Source of the DNA: Thalassotalea psychrophila
GTDB taxonomy: Bacteria > Pseudomonadota > Gammaproteobacteria > Enterobacterales > Alteromonadaceae
Reading direction: 5' to 3'
DNA: 64,000 nucleotides
Assembly: GCF_031583595.1 (NCBI RefSeq)
Contig: NZ_CP134145.1
Location: forward strand, 434,001-498,000
The notes beneath the pieces are model-generated. The model was not told the DNA's origin. It was given only the letters and a program-made list of their open reading frames with translations, and searched no databases. A program made the translations under genes and the position numbers. The first letter of the stretch is position 1, and every line of letters starts with the position of its first letter. Of the stretch, positions 18,225 through 27,268 are shown in pieces.

Positions 18225-19247
18225 ATGTTTAAAAAGAGACAAATAGGAAACACTAACTTAATGGTAACTGAGTTAGGGTTTGGTGCAGCAACATTTGGCA
18301 ATTTATACCGTCCTATGGCTGATGAAGCAGCACAGCTGAGTATTAAAAAAGCCATTGACCTTGGGCTGAATCAATTTGATACCGCGCCTTTTTATGGCTT
18401 TGGTTTAAGCGAACGTCGAGTTGGCAATGCCTTAAGAGAATATGATAGCAATGATTTTGTTCTTTCCACCAAAGTTGGTCGAATATTAGAGCCTTGCGCC
18501 AAAGCCGAAGACAAATATGGCTTTTGTTCACCAATGCCTTTTGAGCCAAAATATGACTACTCATACGACGGCATTATGCGTTCATTTGAACACAGCATTC
18601 AACGACTCGGATTGTCAAAAATTGATATTTTGTACATGCATGATATTGGCCGAGTAACACATGGTGATGACCATGAACGATTATTTAAAATAGCAATGGA
18701 AGGTGGCTATAAAGCCATGGATGAGCTTCGCTCGCAAGGCTTGGTCTCTGCTATCGGTTTGGGCGTTAATGAATATGAAGTATGTGAACAGGCAATGGAT
18801 CACGGTTACTTTGACTGTTTCTTACTTGCCGGTCGTTACACCTTATTAGAGCAAAAATCGATTGAAAGCTTTCTCCCACGCTGTTTGAAAGAAAATAGCT
18901 CTATTGTGCTTGGTGGACCATACAATTCAGGTATTCTTGCCACTGGCGTTAAGCATGAAGGTGTTATCCCTCATTATAATTATGAACCGGCGAGTAAAGA
19001 TATTATTAATACAGTCGCCAAAATTGAAAGTATTTGCCAAGAGTATAATGTACCTCTCGCTGCCGCCGCACTACAGTTTCCTTTAGCTCACCCAAGTGTG
19101 GTCAGTGTAATTCCTGGGTTAAGCTCAGCAAACCGAGTTGAAACTACGGTTGCGCAAATGCAATATGATATCCCTAGCGATTTTTGGTCAGCGCTACAAA
19201 GTTCAGGTTTATTGTCCACTGATGTGCCAGTGCCTTCGGCTAAATAG
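18225..19247 (+). CDS. Aldo-keto reductase, probable L-fucose 1-dehydrogenase
   Basis: 340-residue AKR barrel of the pyridoxal 4-dehydrogenase / L-fucose dehydrogenase type. The catalytic tetrad is visible as DTAPFYG (Asp, Tyr), LSTKVGR (Lys) and YMHDIGR (His); the start KRQIGNTNLMVTELGFGAA is characteristic. It would oxidise L-fucose to L-fuconolactone with NAD(P)+. It lies between the dehydratase and the lactonase. D-arabinose or L-galactose dehydrogenase activity is a fair alternative, since these sugars share stereochemistry. Confidence 0.85.
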   Translation: MFKKRQIGNTNLMVTELGFGAATFGNLYRPMADEAAQLSIKKAIDLGLNQFDTAPFYGFGLSERRVGNALREYDSNDFVLSTKVGRILEPCAKAEDKYGFCSPMPFEPKYDYSYDGIMRSFEHSIQRLGLSKIDILYMHDIGRVTHGDDHERLFKIAMEGGYKAMDELRSQGLVSAIGLGVNEYEVCEQAMDHGYFDCFLLAGRYTLLEQKSIESFLPRCLKENSSIVLGGPYNSGILATGVKHEGVIPHYNYEPASKDIINTVAKIESICQEYNVPLAAAALQFPLAHPSVVSVIPGLSSANRVETTVAQMQYDIPSDFWSALQSSGLLSTDVPVPSAK

Positions 19248-19258
19248 AGTAAAAATTT

Positions 19259-20086
19259 ATGCGTATAGATTCTCATCAACATTTTTGGCAAGTATCTCGA
19301 GGTGATTATGAGTGGCTAACACCAGAATTAGATAGCTTATACAGAGACTTTCAGCCAATCGATATTAAACCATTATTAAGTGATGCAAAGGTTAGTAAAA
19401 CCATATTAGTTCAAGCGGCCGAAACAGCTGCAGAAACCGAATATTTGTTAGAACTCGCAGCTGAAAATGATTTTATCGCGGGTGTTGTCGGTTGGGTAAA
19501 TATGGAAAGTGAGCAAGGCTTACTCGATTTACAACGCTTTAGTCAAAATCCTTTTTTTAAGGGAATAAGACCAATGTTGCAAGATATTGACGATGTTAAC
19601 TGGATACTCAAGCCTGAGCTTGCACCTGTTTTTGACATGTTAATTGCTAAAGAATTAACTTTTGATGCCTTGGTTTTGCCTAAGCATTTAGATGTTTTGT
19701 CTATCTTACTTAAGCGATACCCAAACCTTAAAGTAGTGATAGATCACGGCGCCAAACCTTCTATAGAGAGCGGCTTAACGGCACAGTGGTATGAAAGAAT
19801 AGCTAGCATTGCGAGTAACCCATCAGTTTACTGTAAATTATCAGGTTTAGTGACTGAAGCCGGACTTAATCCTGAACTTGATAAAGTCAGCCCTTATATG
19901 CAGCATCTTTTATTATGCTTTGGCGCTGAACGATTAATGTGGGGAAGTGATTGGCCCGTTGTTTACCTTAGTTCAAATTATTCAAGTTGGACAAAACAAG
20001 TAGAGACATTCGTTAAGTCATTAAGCACAGAACAACAAGAAAATATTTGGGCTGCTACGGCGCAAAAATTCTATGCAATTAAATAG
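19259..20086 (+). CDS. Amidohydrolase-superfamily lactonase, probable L-fuconolactonase
   Basis: 275-residue metal-dependent TIM barrel of the COG3618 type. Metal and catalytic residues appear in DSHQHFW at residues 4-10, VIDHGAKPS and MWGSDWPV near the C terminus (the Asp that activates water). The family includes L-fuconolactonase and L-rhamnono-lactonase, fitting the operon step that opens the lactone formed by the preceding dehydrogenase. It starts 11 bp after that gene. Confidence 0.87.
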   Translation: MRIDSHQHFWQVSRGDYEWLTPELDSLYRDFQPIDIKPLLSDAKVSKTILVQAAETAAETEYLLELAAENDFIAGVVGWVNMESEQGLLDLQRFSQNPFFKGIRPMLQDIDDVNWILKPELAPVFDMLIAKELTFDALVLPKHLDVLSILLKRYPNLKVVIDHGAKPSIESGLTAQWYERIASIASNPSVYCKLSGLVTEAGLNPELDKVSPYMQHLLLCFGAERLMWGSDWPVVYLSSNYSSWTKQVETFVKSLSTEQQENIWAATAQKFYAIK

Positions 20087-20099
20087 TAAAGGTTTTTAG

Positions 20100-20876
20100 A
20101 TGAGTAATAAGTTTGATGGAAAATATGCATTAATTACTGGTGCAGGTAGCGGAATTGGTCAAAGCACAGCGATAAAACTTGCTCAGCAGGGGGCATATAT
20201 AATTATTGTTGATCTAGATATTGATGCTGCCAATTCAACAAAAAAAATGATTGAGGAATTTGGCGGCAACGCTAGTAGCTACCAATGCGACATCGCTAAT
20301 AATACTCAAGTAAAAGACGTAATTGCCACAATATTAAAGAAAAATGCCATTGATATTCTTATTAACAATGCTGGCATTGCCCATGTTGGAAATTTAGAGA
20401 ATACTAGCGAAGACGATTTAGACCGTGTTTATAATGTGAACGTGAAAGGTGCATACAATATGATGTCGGCAGTTATAGGCTCAATGAAAGAGCGCAAGTC
20501 TGGCGTTATTCTAAACCTGGCATCAATAGCAGCATCGGTTGGCATAGAAGACCGATTTGCCTATTCAATGAGTAAAGGCGCAGTGCTCACCATGACTTAC
20601 TCTGTTGCCCGAGATTATATTAATGACGGTATCCGTTGTAACTGCATCTCTCCAGGTCGTGTGCATACTCCGTTTGTCGATAATTTTATCGAGAAAAATT
20701 ACCCAGACAATCAAGAGGAAGTGTTTGCCAAGTTATCTAAAAGCCAGCCTATTGGCCGTATGGGAAAAGTGGAAGAAATAGCCGCTTTAATTAGCTATTT
20801 ATGTTCTGATGAAGCAGCATTTATCACCGGTAGCAATTTCCCTATTGATGGCGGTTTTGTCACTCTGAATAACTAG
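20100..20876 (+). CDS. Short-chain dehydrogenase, probable 2-keto-3-deoxy-L-fuconate dehydrogenase
   Basis: Classical 258-residue SDR: ITGAGSGIGQ for the cofactor, NNAG, active-site Ser in LNLASIAAS, Tyr and Lys in YSMSK, and the C-terminal SDEAAFITGSNFPIDGG. Asp in VDLDID after beta-2 favours NAD. In this setting it should oxidise the C4 hydroxyl of 2-keto-3-deoxy-L-fuconate to the 2,4-diketo acid for the FAH hydrolase further down. AAGG precedes the ATG. The family is certain, the substrate comes from context. Confidence 0.87.
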   Translation: MSNKFDGKYALITGAGSGIGQSTAIKLAQQGAYIIIVDLDIDAANSTKKMIEEFGGNASSYQCDIANNTQVKDVIATILKKNAIDILINNAGIAHVGNLENTSEDDLDRVYNVNVKGAYNMMSAVIGSMKERKSGVILNLASIAASVGIEDRFAYSMSKGAVLTMTYSVARDYINDGIRCNCISPGRVHTPFVDNFIEKNYPDNQEEVFAKLSKSQPIGRMGKVEEIAALISYLCSDEAAFITGSNFPIDGGFVTLNN

Positions 20877-20921
20877 TTGTTTAATACAAAATAAAAATAA
20901 TAATAAAAATAAGGATTTATA

Positions 20922-22307
20922 ATGACAGAGCAAGCTATACCAAGCAGCGACGGAGTTAGCAGTATTCAAGACAGTACTATTGATACAACTCCAACTGAAG
21001 TGGTACCAAAGAAGTATTTAATCTCATTTATATTAATCACCTTATGTTTTCCTCTTTGGGGGTTCGCAAATGATATTACCAACCCGTTGGTAAAGGCATT
21101 TTCAAAGGTTTTGCAAATGTCAGCGGCTGAAGGCACTTGGGTACAGGTGGCTTTCTACGGTGGTTATGGTGCTATGGCGATTCCTGCGGCTATTTTTATT
21201 AAAAAATTCTCCTATAAGGCAGGTTTAATGATGGGGCTCGGTTTTTATGCATTGGGCGCCTTGCTGTTTCTCCCAGCGGCAGGCGCGCAATCATTTACTG
21301 CATTTTTATTAGCCTTTTTTGTGATGACATGTGGCTTATCATTTTTAGAAACCAGTGCTAACCCTTATGTATTGTCTATGGGACCGGCGGCTACAGCAAC
21401 ACAACGTTTAAATTTGGCGCAAGCGTTTAATCCGGTAGGTTCGTTACTTGGTATGTTTGTCGCCACGCAGTTTATTATTCAAAAATTAAACCCGGCAACA
21501 GATGCTGAGCGCAGAGAGTTAGCAGCGCAAGGCTCACAAAGTGCTGTAGATCAGTTATCGCTAATAACGGCAAACGACTTAGCGGTTATTCGCGACCCTT
21601 ATTTAGCAATTGGTGCAGTGGTTATTTTAATGCTGGTTATTATAGCGATTAAAAAAATGCCACGCACAGAAGAGAAATCTACAAGTTTAGATATTAAAGG
21701 AACCTTCAAACGCCTACTGGCTAATCAAAATTATCGTGAAGGTGTTGTTGCGCAAATGTTCTATGTGGGCGCACAAATAATGTGTTGGACCTTCATCATT
21801 CATTACGGTACTGAAGTGTTTATGAAACTTGGCATGAGTGAGCAAGCGGCAGAAGCTAAATCACAAATGTTTAATATTTATGCCATGATCATTTTTTGTT
21901 TAAGCCGATTTGTCTGTACGTTTTTATTAAAGTACATCAACCCAGGTAAGTTATTAATGGTCCTTGCTGCAGGTGGTATGTGCTTTACTGGCGCTACTAT
22001 CTTCCTTGAAGGCATTATGGGCATGTATGCCTTAGTCGGTATTTCTGCTTGTATGTCACTAATGTTCCCAACCATTTATGGCATTGCTTTAACCGGCACT
22101 GGGGATGATGCTAAGTTAGGCGCAGCTGGGCTTATTATGGCAATTGTCGGTGGTACATTCTTACCAATGGCACAGGCAACAATTATTGATATGAACGTTG
22201 TATTCAATAGTTTTTCAGCAACTAAAGCATCGTTTATATTACCGCTACTTTGTTTTGTAGTGATCGCGATTTACGGTAAACGTTCTCAGCAACATTTACC
22301 AAATTAA
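20922..22307 (+). CDS. fucP: L-fucose:proton symporter
   Basis: 461-residue MFS permease of the FucP family, with twelve membrane helices predicted by eye. Landmarks are FPLWGFANDITNPLV in helix 1 (E. coli FucP FFLWGFANNLNDIL), FLETSANPYV in helix 4 and RLNLAQAFNPVGSLLG in helix 5. It supplies the operon's substrate from the periplasm. AAGGA precedes the start. Related members carry glucose/galactose, so specificity rests partly on the surrounding genes. Confidence 0.9.
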   Translation: MTEQAIPSSDGVSSIQDSTIDTTPTEVVPKKYLISFILITLCFPLWGFANDITNPLVKAFSKVLQMSAAEGTWVQVAFYGGYGAMAIPAAIFIKKFSYKAGLMMGLGFYALGALLFLPAAGAQSFTAFLLAFFVMTCGLSFLETSANPYVLSMGPAATATQRLNLAQAFNPVGSLLGMFVATQFIIQKLNPATDAERRELAAQGSQSAVDQLSLITANDLAVIRDPYLAIGAVVILMLVIIAIKKMPRTEEKSTSLDIKGTFKRLLANQNYREGVVAQMFYVGAQIMCWTFIIHYGTEVFMKLGMSEQAAEAKSQMFNIYAMIIFCLSRFVCTFLLKYINPGKLLMVLAAGGMCFTGATIFLEGIMGMYALVGISACMSLMFPTIYGIALTGTGDDAKLGAAGLIMAIVGGTFLPMAQATIIDMNVVFNSFSATKASFILPLLCFVVIAIYGKRSQQHLPN

Positions 22308-22330
22308 ATCAAATTAAGGTACTAGGTTAA

Positions 22331-22669
22331 ATGACCAAACGACATTGTTTTGCTCTGGATCTAAAGGATGATCCAAACTTAATTGCAGAATATAAAAAGT
22401 ACCATAGTGCAGAGCATATTTGGCCAGAGATAGTTGCCAGTATCAAAGGCTCAGGCATTGAATCATTAGACATATACCTCATTGGTAACCGTTTATTTAT
22501 GATCATGGAAGTCAACTCAAGCTTTTCTTTTGAAGATAAACAAACAGCCGATGAAAGTAATCCTAAAGTGGTTGCCTGGGAAGACCTAATGTGGACATTT
22601 CAGCAGCAATTACCTTGGGCAAAAGGTGATGAAAAATGGCTGTTGATGGAACAAGTTTTTACGCTGTAA
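22331..22669 (+). CDS. L-rhamnose/L-fucose mutarotase (RhaM/YiiL type)
   Basis: 112-residue ferredoxin-like dimeric mutarotase of the COG3254 family. It keeps the N-terminal CFALDLKDD, YHSAEHIWPE with the catalytic-type His, and the aromatic WAKGDEKW near the C terminus. It interconverts alpha and beta anomers of the incoming deoxysugar so that the dehydrogenase is supplied with its preferred form. It follows fucP by 23 bp. Confidence 0.88.
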   Translation: MTKRHCFALDLKDDPNLIAEYKKYHSAEHIWPEIVASIKGSGIESLDIYLIGNRLFMIMEVNSSFSFEDKQTADESNPKVVAWEDLMWTFQQQLPWAKGDEKWLLMEQVFTL

Positions 22670-22738
22670 CACTAAATTAGAGAGACTAATTTAGTATTAA
22701 ATGTGAAGTATTATTGACGTTGTAAATAGGATTAAAAA

Positions 22739-23587
22739 ATGAAATTATTACGAGTAGGTGACTTAGGTCAAGAAAAGCCTGCAATTTTAGATGATGCTGG
22801 TGTTATTCGCGATTTATCTGCTCATGTTGCTGATATTGATGGAGATTTTTTTGCAAACGGCAACCCTGAAAAAATTGCTGCGCTTGATCTGAACTCATTG
22901 CCTGTGCTTGATAATAACTTACGTAAAGGCGCAGTTATTTCCAAGGTAGGCAAGTTCATTTGTGTTGGATTAAATTACGCTGATCATGCTGCAGAGTCCG
23001 GAATGGATGTACCTTCAGAGCCGGTATTGTTTATGAAAGCGACGTCATCAATCATTGGTCCAAACGATACTGTATTAATGCCGCCAAAGTCAGAGAAATC
23101 TGATTGGGAAGTAGAGCTTGGTGTTGTTATAGGTAAAGAAACAAAATACGTATCTGAGGCTGATGCGTTAGATCATGTTGCCGGTTACTGTGTAGTGAAT
23201 GATTTGTCTGAACGTGAATTTCAAATAGAAAAAGAAGGTCAATGGTGTAAAGGCAAAGGATGCGATACTTTTGGCCCAATTGGTCCTTATCTGGTAACAA
23301 CAGACGAAGTAACAGATTCTAATGAATTAGATATTTGGCTAGAGCTAAATGGCGAACGTGTGCAAGATGGAAATACACGCACGATGGTTTACAAAGTACC
23401 ATTCCTAGTTTCTTATATTAGTCAGTTTATGAGCTTACAACCGGGCGATATCATTAGTACCGGAACACCTCCTGGAGTTGGTTTAGGTTTTAATCCGCCT
23501 AAGTACCTTAAAGAAGGTGATGTTATGCGCCTTGGTATTGATGGACTTGGAGAGCAACAACAAAAAGTAGAGCGATACAAAGCTTAG
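22739..23587 (+). CDS. FAH-family hydrolase, probable 2,4-diketo-3-deoxy-L-fuconate hydrolase
   Basis: 282 residues of the fumarylacetoacetate hydrolase family. The metal-binding acidic residues occur in DWEVELGVVIG and VNDLSERE; GTPPGVGLG closes the active site. In non-phosphorylating deoxysugar pathways this family cleaves the 2,4-diketo acid into pyruvate and L-lactate, which explains why an L-lactate dehydrogenase gene follows. A 44-bp remnant of the dispersed MITE lies directly after the stop. Confidence 0.88.
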   Translation: MKLLRVGDLGQEKPAILDDAGVIRDLSAHVADIDGDFFANGNPEKIAALDLNSLPVLDNNLRKGAVISKVGKFICVGLNYADHAAESGMDVPSEPVLFMKATSSIIGPNDTVLMPPKSEKSDWEVELGVVIGKETKYVSEADALDHVAGYCVVNDLSEREFQIEKEGQWCKGKGCDTFGPIGPYLVTTDEVTDSNELDIWLELNGERVQDGNTRTMVYKVPFLVSYISQFMSLQPGDIISTGTPPGVGLGFNPPKYLKEGDVMRLGIDGLGEQQQKVERYKA

Positions 23588-23590
23588 TAA

Positions 23591-23634
23591 TACCAATTCT
23601 TATTATTATGAGCCAATAATTATTGGACTTGGTA
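23591..23634. repeat. Internally deleted MITE remnant
   Basis: A 44-bp segment keeping only the two ends of the 160-bp element: TACCAATTCTTATTATTAT on the left and, inverted, TACCAAGTCCAATAATTAT on the right, with TA at both termini. It occupies the gap between the FAH hydrolase and lldD without breaking either gene. Confidence 0.6.
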
Positions 23635-23655
23635 GAACCATTAGGAAAAGTAAAA

Positions 23656-24795
23656 ATGATTATTTCGTCCCCTAGCGATTACCGTGCTGCTGCTAAGAAA
23701 ACCCTACCACCATTTTTGTTTCATTACATTGATGGTGGATCTTATGATGAGCATACACTTCGACGTAATGTTGATGATTTAGCTGATGTTGCACTAAAAC
23801 AGCGTGTGTTAAATAACATGACCGGTTTAGACTTGTCGACAGAGCTATTTGGTGAAAAACTTAACCTTCCTATCGCACTGTCTCCCGTTGGTTTAACGGG
23901 TATGTATGCTAGGCGGGGGGAAGTACAAGCAGCAAAGGCAGCTGAAAACAAAGGCATTCCGTTTACCATGTCTACTGTTTCAGTTTGTCCTATAGAAGAA
24001 GTGGCGCCAGAAATTCAAAGACCTATGTGGTTTCAGCTTTATGTGCTTAAAGACCGAGGCTTTATGAAGAACGTCTTGGAACGAGCAAAAGCTGCAGGGG
24101 TTAAAACACTTATCTTTACCGTTGATATGCCTATTCCAGGAGCGCGTTATCGTGATATGCATTCTGGCATGAGTGGCTCATTTTCTTCTGCTCGCCGCAT
24201 TTTTCAGGCAATGCGACATCCAAAATGGGCATTTGATGTTGGTGTATTTGGTAAACCCCACGATTTAGGAAATGTTTCAGCTTATCGTGGAGAAGCTACA
24301 AATCTTGAAGACTATATTGGTTGGTTAGGTAATAATTTTGACCCGTCAATATCATGGAAAGATTTAGAGTGGATCAGAGAGTTCTGGGATGGCCCAATGG
24401 TGATCAAAGGGATCCTTGATGTTGAAGATGCAAAAGATGCAGTGAGGTTTGGTGCTGATGGTATTGTTGTTTCTAATCATGGTGGACGTCAATTAGACGG
24501 TGTATTGTCATCAACCAAAGCATTACCAGCCATTGCTGATGCGGTAAAAAACGACCTGAAAATTTTTGCAGACTCTGGTATTCGTTCTGGGCTAGATGTT
24601 GTGCGTATGCTTGCTTTAGGGGCAGATTGCGCCATGTTAGGTCGATCATATATCTATGCGTTAGCAGCCCAAGGGCAAGCAGGCGTTGAAAACTTACTTG
24701 ACCTTTATGAGCAGGAAATGCGAGTAGCAATGACCTTAACTGGCGCGAAAAGTATTGGCGATATAAATCAAAACTCGTTAATGCAATCGCTTTAG
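23656..24795 (+). CDS. lldD: L-lactate dehydrogenase (FMN, quinone-linked)
   Basis: Membrane-associated flavoenzyme oxidising L-lactate to pyruvate and passing electrons to the quinone pool. It is very similar to E. coli LldD throughout: [18 protein letters not shown]-type [33 protein letters not shown] with the FMN lysine, and [10 protein letters not shown] with catalytic His and Arg. A longer frame starts at TTG 23623, but that extension reads through a MITE remnant; the ATG at 23656, after AGGA, matches the E. coli start and gives 379 residues. As the last gene of the operon it would consume the lactate made by the preceding hydrolase. Confidence 0.96.
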   Translation: MIISSPSDYRAAAKKTLPPFLFHYIDGGSYDEHTLRRNVDDLADVALKQRVLNNMTGLDLSTELFGEKLNLPIALSPVGLTGMYARRGEVQAAKAAENKGIPFTMSTVSVCPIEEVAPEIQRPMWFQLYVLKDRGFMKNVLERAKAAGVKTLIFTVDMPIPGARYRDMHSGMSGSFSSARRIFQAMRHPKWAFDVGVFGKPHDLGNVSAYRGEATNLEDYIGWLGNNFDPSISWKDLEWIREFWDGPMVIKGILDVEDAKDAVRFGADGIVVSNHGGRQLDGVLSSTKALPAIADAVKNDLKIFADSGIRSGLDVVRMLALGADCAMLGRSYIYALAAQGQAGVENLLDLYEQEMRVAMTLTGAKSIGDINQNSLMQSL

Positions 24796-24821
24796 TGCAA
24801 TCGTTGTAATTGAAAATTAAT

Positions 24822-24857
24822 TAGCGCTATAATTGGCTTTATAGCGCTATTTTTTTG
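24822..24857 (+). terminator. Terminator of the fucose operon
   Basis: Perfect 10-bp stem AGCGCTATAA (24823-24832) and TTATAGCGCT (24839-24848) with a six-base loop, followed by ATTTTTTTG. Confidence 0.9.
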
Positions 24858-24876
24858 TAGTTTTTCAAAGCATTTA

Positions 24877-24895
24877 TACCAATTCCATTAATTAT
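24877..24895. repeat. Single MITE terminus
   Basis: TACCAATTCCATTAATTAT matches the terminal repeat of the 160-bp element (compare the inverted right end of copy 1, TATCAATTCCATTAATTAT). No second end is found nearby; the ModF-like gene begins 26 bp further on. Probably a decayed copy. Confidence 0.5.
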
Positions 24896-24921
24896 TACCT
24901 AGCAACTATGATCAAGCAGTT

Positions 24922-26301
24922 ATGATAACTATTAAGAATTTTCATCATCCTAAACTAAGTATCAATCATTGGCAGGTCACTCATAATGATGCGTGGTGTG
25001 TATTGGGGCGAAATGGCTCCGGTAAACAGTATTTAAGCCAATTGTTTACGGGTGAGTTAACTGATGCAACTTCTAAGTTGTGTCAATTACCCCATTTTGA
25101 CAAAGTGGCGCTAGTGTCATTTGAAACACAACAACAAATTTATGAAAATGAACTTAAAATTGATGCCACCGATTACCTTGATATTAATGATGTAGGCACC
25201 AAGGCTAAAGATTTTCTCCCAGAAGACAAACTTACAGATCCACTTATTAGTGAGCTAGGCTTATCACATTGTCTCGACAGTGGTTATCGGCAATTAAGCA
25301 CTGGAGAAGGGCGCAAATTACTTATTCTGCAAGCCATATTAAATGGCGCTGAGCTTTTAGTTTGTGACAATCCTTTTGATAGCTTAGATGAAGACTCTTG
25401 CTTAGCTTTATCTACAGCTTTAAAGCGTTTATCTGCTGGCGGGATTACTGTGTTTTTGATGCTGAGTAACCGCCAAGATATCCCAGACTGGTGTAATAAG
25501 GTTGCCTTTATAGAGCGGGGACAGCTTGATGTTATCGGCAGCCTTAACAGCTCTGATACTAAACTGCAGTTAGATGCTTTATTAGCCCCTGCACTTGACG
25601 AGCTGGATTGGCCAAAATCTAGCAATCAATTATCAGACTATCAGCATCCTTATTTAGTTAAATTAACGCAGGGAAAGGTGCATTATAACGGTACTAACGT
25701 TTTTTCTGGGTTAAATGTAGCTATTAAACCTCTGCAACATACCTTGATAACCGGCGCCAACGGCAGTGGAAAATCTACCTTAATGCAATTGATTACCGGT
25801 GATTGTACCCAGTGTTACAGTAATGACATTCAAGTTCTTGGGCATAAGCGAGGCTCTGGCGAAAGTATTTGGGATCTAAAAAAACACATGGGCATTGTTA
25901 GTTCGGAATTGCACCGACAATATCGAGTAAACGGGGAGTTGTTAACCGTGGTGACCTCAGGCTTCTATGATTCAATTGGCCTTTATAAGCAACCAGAACA
26001 TTATCAAATTGATATCGCGCGACAATGGTTAAACAAAGTGGGTTTACTTGATCATCAATACACTAGCTTTAAAGACTTGAGTTATGGTGAGCAACGACTT
26101 GCGCTTATCGCCAGAGCCTTGGTTAAATCACCCTATTTATTAATTTTAGATGAACCAACCCAAGGTTTAGACGAATTAAATAGGCATCGAGTGCTGAATT
26201 TTATAGAGCATTTAGCCGAGCAAAAACACAGTACTATGATTTTAGTAAGTCATCGAAAAGATGAGCATTTGTCAATATTTAAGCAACATATAAGCTTGTA
26301 G
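24922..26301 (+). CDS. ModF-like double ABC ATPase
   Basis: 459 residues with two ABC nucleotide-binding domains and no membrane segment, very like E. coli ModF in order and in GHKRGSGESIWDLKKHMG. The second domain is intact: GANGSGKST (278-286), LSYGEQ (386-391), LILDEP (407-412). The first is degenerate: Walker A ends in GKQ (residues 34-36) instead of GKS/T, and Walker B reads VCDNP (147-151) with Asn for the catalytic Glu. No modABC lies nearby, so molybdate involvement is not supported by neighbours. Flanking terminators make it a single-gene unit. Confidence 0.82.
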   Translation: MITIKNFHHPKLSINHWQVTHNDAWCVLGRNGSGKQYLSQLFTGELTDATSKLCQLPHFDKVALVSFETQQQIYENELKIDATDYLDINDVGTKAKDFLPEDKLTDPLISELGLSHCLDSGYRQLSTGEGRKLLILQAILNGAELLVCDNPFDSLDEDSCLALSTALKRLSAGGITVFLMLSNRQDIPDWCNKVAFIERGQLDVIGSLNSSDTKLQLDALLAPALDELDWPKSSNQLSDYQHPYLVKLTQGKVHYNGTNVFSGLNVAIKPLQHTLITGANGSGKSTLMQLITGDCTQCYSNDIQVLGHKRGSGESIWDLKKHMGIVSSELHRQYRVNGELLTVVTSGFYDSIGLYKQPEHYQIDIARQWLNKVGLLDHQYTSFKDLSYGEQRLALIARALVKSPYLLILDEPTQGLDELNRHRVLNFIEHLAEQKHSTMILVSHRKDEHLSIFKQHISL

Positions 26302-26313
26302 CTTATTAGAAAT

Positions 26314-26342
26314 AAAAAAGGCAATTTTAAAAATTGCCTTTT
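26314..26342. terminator. Bidirectional terminator between the ModF-like and gntR genes
   Basis: Symmetric hairpin AAAAGGCAATTTT / AAAATTGCCTTTT with A and T runs on both sides, so it can serve both converging genes. Confidence 0.88.
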
Positions 26343-26362
26343 ACTCAATTCGTTTATACAAA

Positions 26363-27268
26363 CTAGCTTTCCAAGCCATGAACACAGCGCAGCAGAGTGG
26401 TTTCAGCACTGTTTAAATGCTTTTCCATACTCATAATAGCGCCAGCATTATTATGAGTGATCAAATTATTTAATAAATCAATATGCTCATCAATGGCAAC
26501 GGTAAATCGTTCTAACTCACCTGTTTTATCCCATTGGTAATGATAGTGGCAAACAAATGATACTATGTCGAAAAACTGTTTAGTAAAGCGGTTTTTTGCA
26601 CAGCTTTGAATAATAAGATGAAGCGCTCTATCTAAATCAGGAAACTCCTGGGAACGATTCTCCATATCAGCCCTAACTTCTTGATGTTTAGTAAGAAGCT
26701 CTTTTAGTTCTGGCCAAACAGAATGATCTTTAGGCAGTTTTAATAGCTCAGTAATAGCTTTCATTTCAACCATTTCTCTAAATGAAATCAGCTCTCTGGC
26801 AAATTCTTCATCAAAGGTAACCATTACCCAACGGCCACGAGGAATTTTTTCGATTAAACCGTAATTTGAAAATTTTATTAAAAATTCGCGAACCGTAATG
26901 GTTGTGCAACCTGAATTTTTCGCTAGGCTTAGTTCTGAAAATCTATCGCCGGGTAATAATTGACCAGTGTTGATCAAATTTAGAAAATACTTTTCTATTT
27001 GCTCATCTTTGGTGGAGTTTTTATTTTCAATATCATAATAATCTTTCGTATTAGGCTGGCGTAAAACAACTTTATCTGCCCCATCTCTGGTTACAATACC
27101 TGAATCACATAGATGCTCAACGCATGCTCTAACCGTTGTTCGGCTAATACCTAGTAATCGAGTCAATTCAATATCGTTAGGCATAACATTTTTTCCGTCA
27201 GTAAGATCAACGATTAATTTAAGCATGCTGTTTATTGATTTTTTGAATAAATAAGTTTTACTATTCAC
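26363..27268 (-). CDS. GntR-family regulator with two winged-helix domains and FCD domain
   Basis: 301 residues, longer than ordinary FadR-type regulators (about 230). Two DNA-binding-like units appear: residues 1-70 with NDIELTRLLGISRTTVRACV and a short wing, and residues 85-150 with GDRFSELSLAKNSG, TTITVREFLIKF and a wing (GRWVMV). An all-helical FCD effector domain with histidines fills about 155-295. FCD ligands are usually organic acids. It lies between the fucose operon and the accessory locus; its targets cannot be read from sequence, although a 12-bp palindrome AGTAATATTACT (27324-27335) upstream may be autoregulatory. Confidence 0.85.
   Translation of the reverse strand: MNSKTYLFKKSINSMLKLIVDLTDGKNVMPNDIELTRLLGISRTTVRACVEHLCDSGIVTRDGADKVVLRQPNTKDYYDIENKNSTKDEQIEKYFLNLINTGQLLPGDRFSELSLAKNSGCTTITVREFLIKFSNYGLIEKIPRGRWVMVTFDEEFARELISFREMVEMKAITELLKLPKDHSVWPELKELLTKHQEVRADMENRSQEFPDLDRALHLIIQSCAKNRFTKQFFDIVSFVCHYHYQWDKTGELERFTVAIDEHIDLLNNLITHNNAGAIMSMEKHLNSAETTLLRCVHGLES

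Noticed and set aside
16716..24795. L-rhamnose operon
   Set aside because: The mutarotase is of the rhamnose type, but FucP, the AKR dehydrogenase and absence of a rhamnonate dehydratase favour L-fucose. It remains an alternative for some single enzymes.
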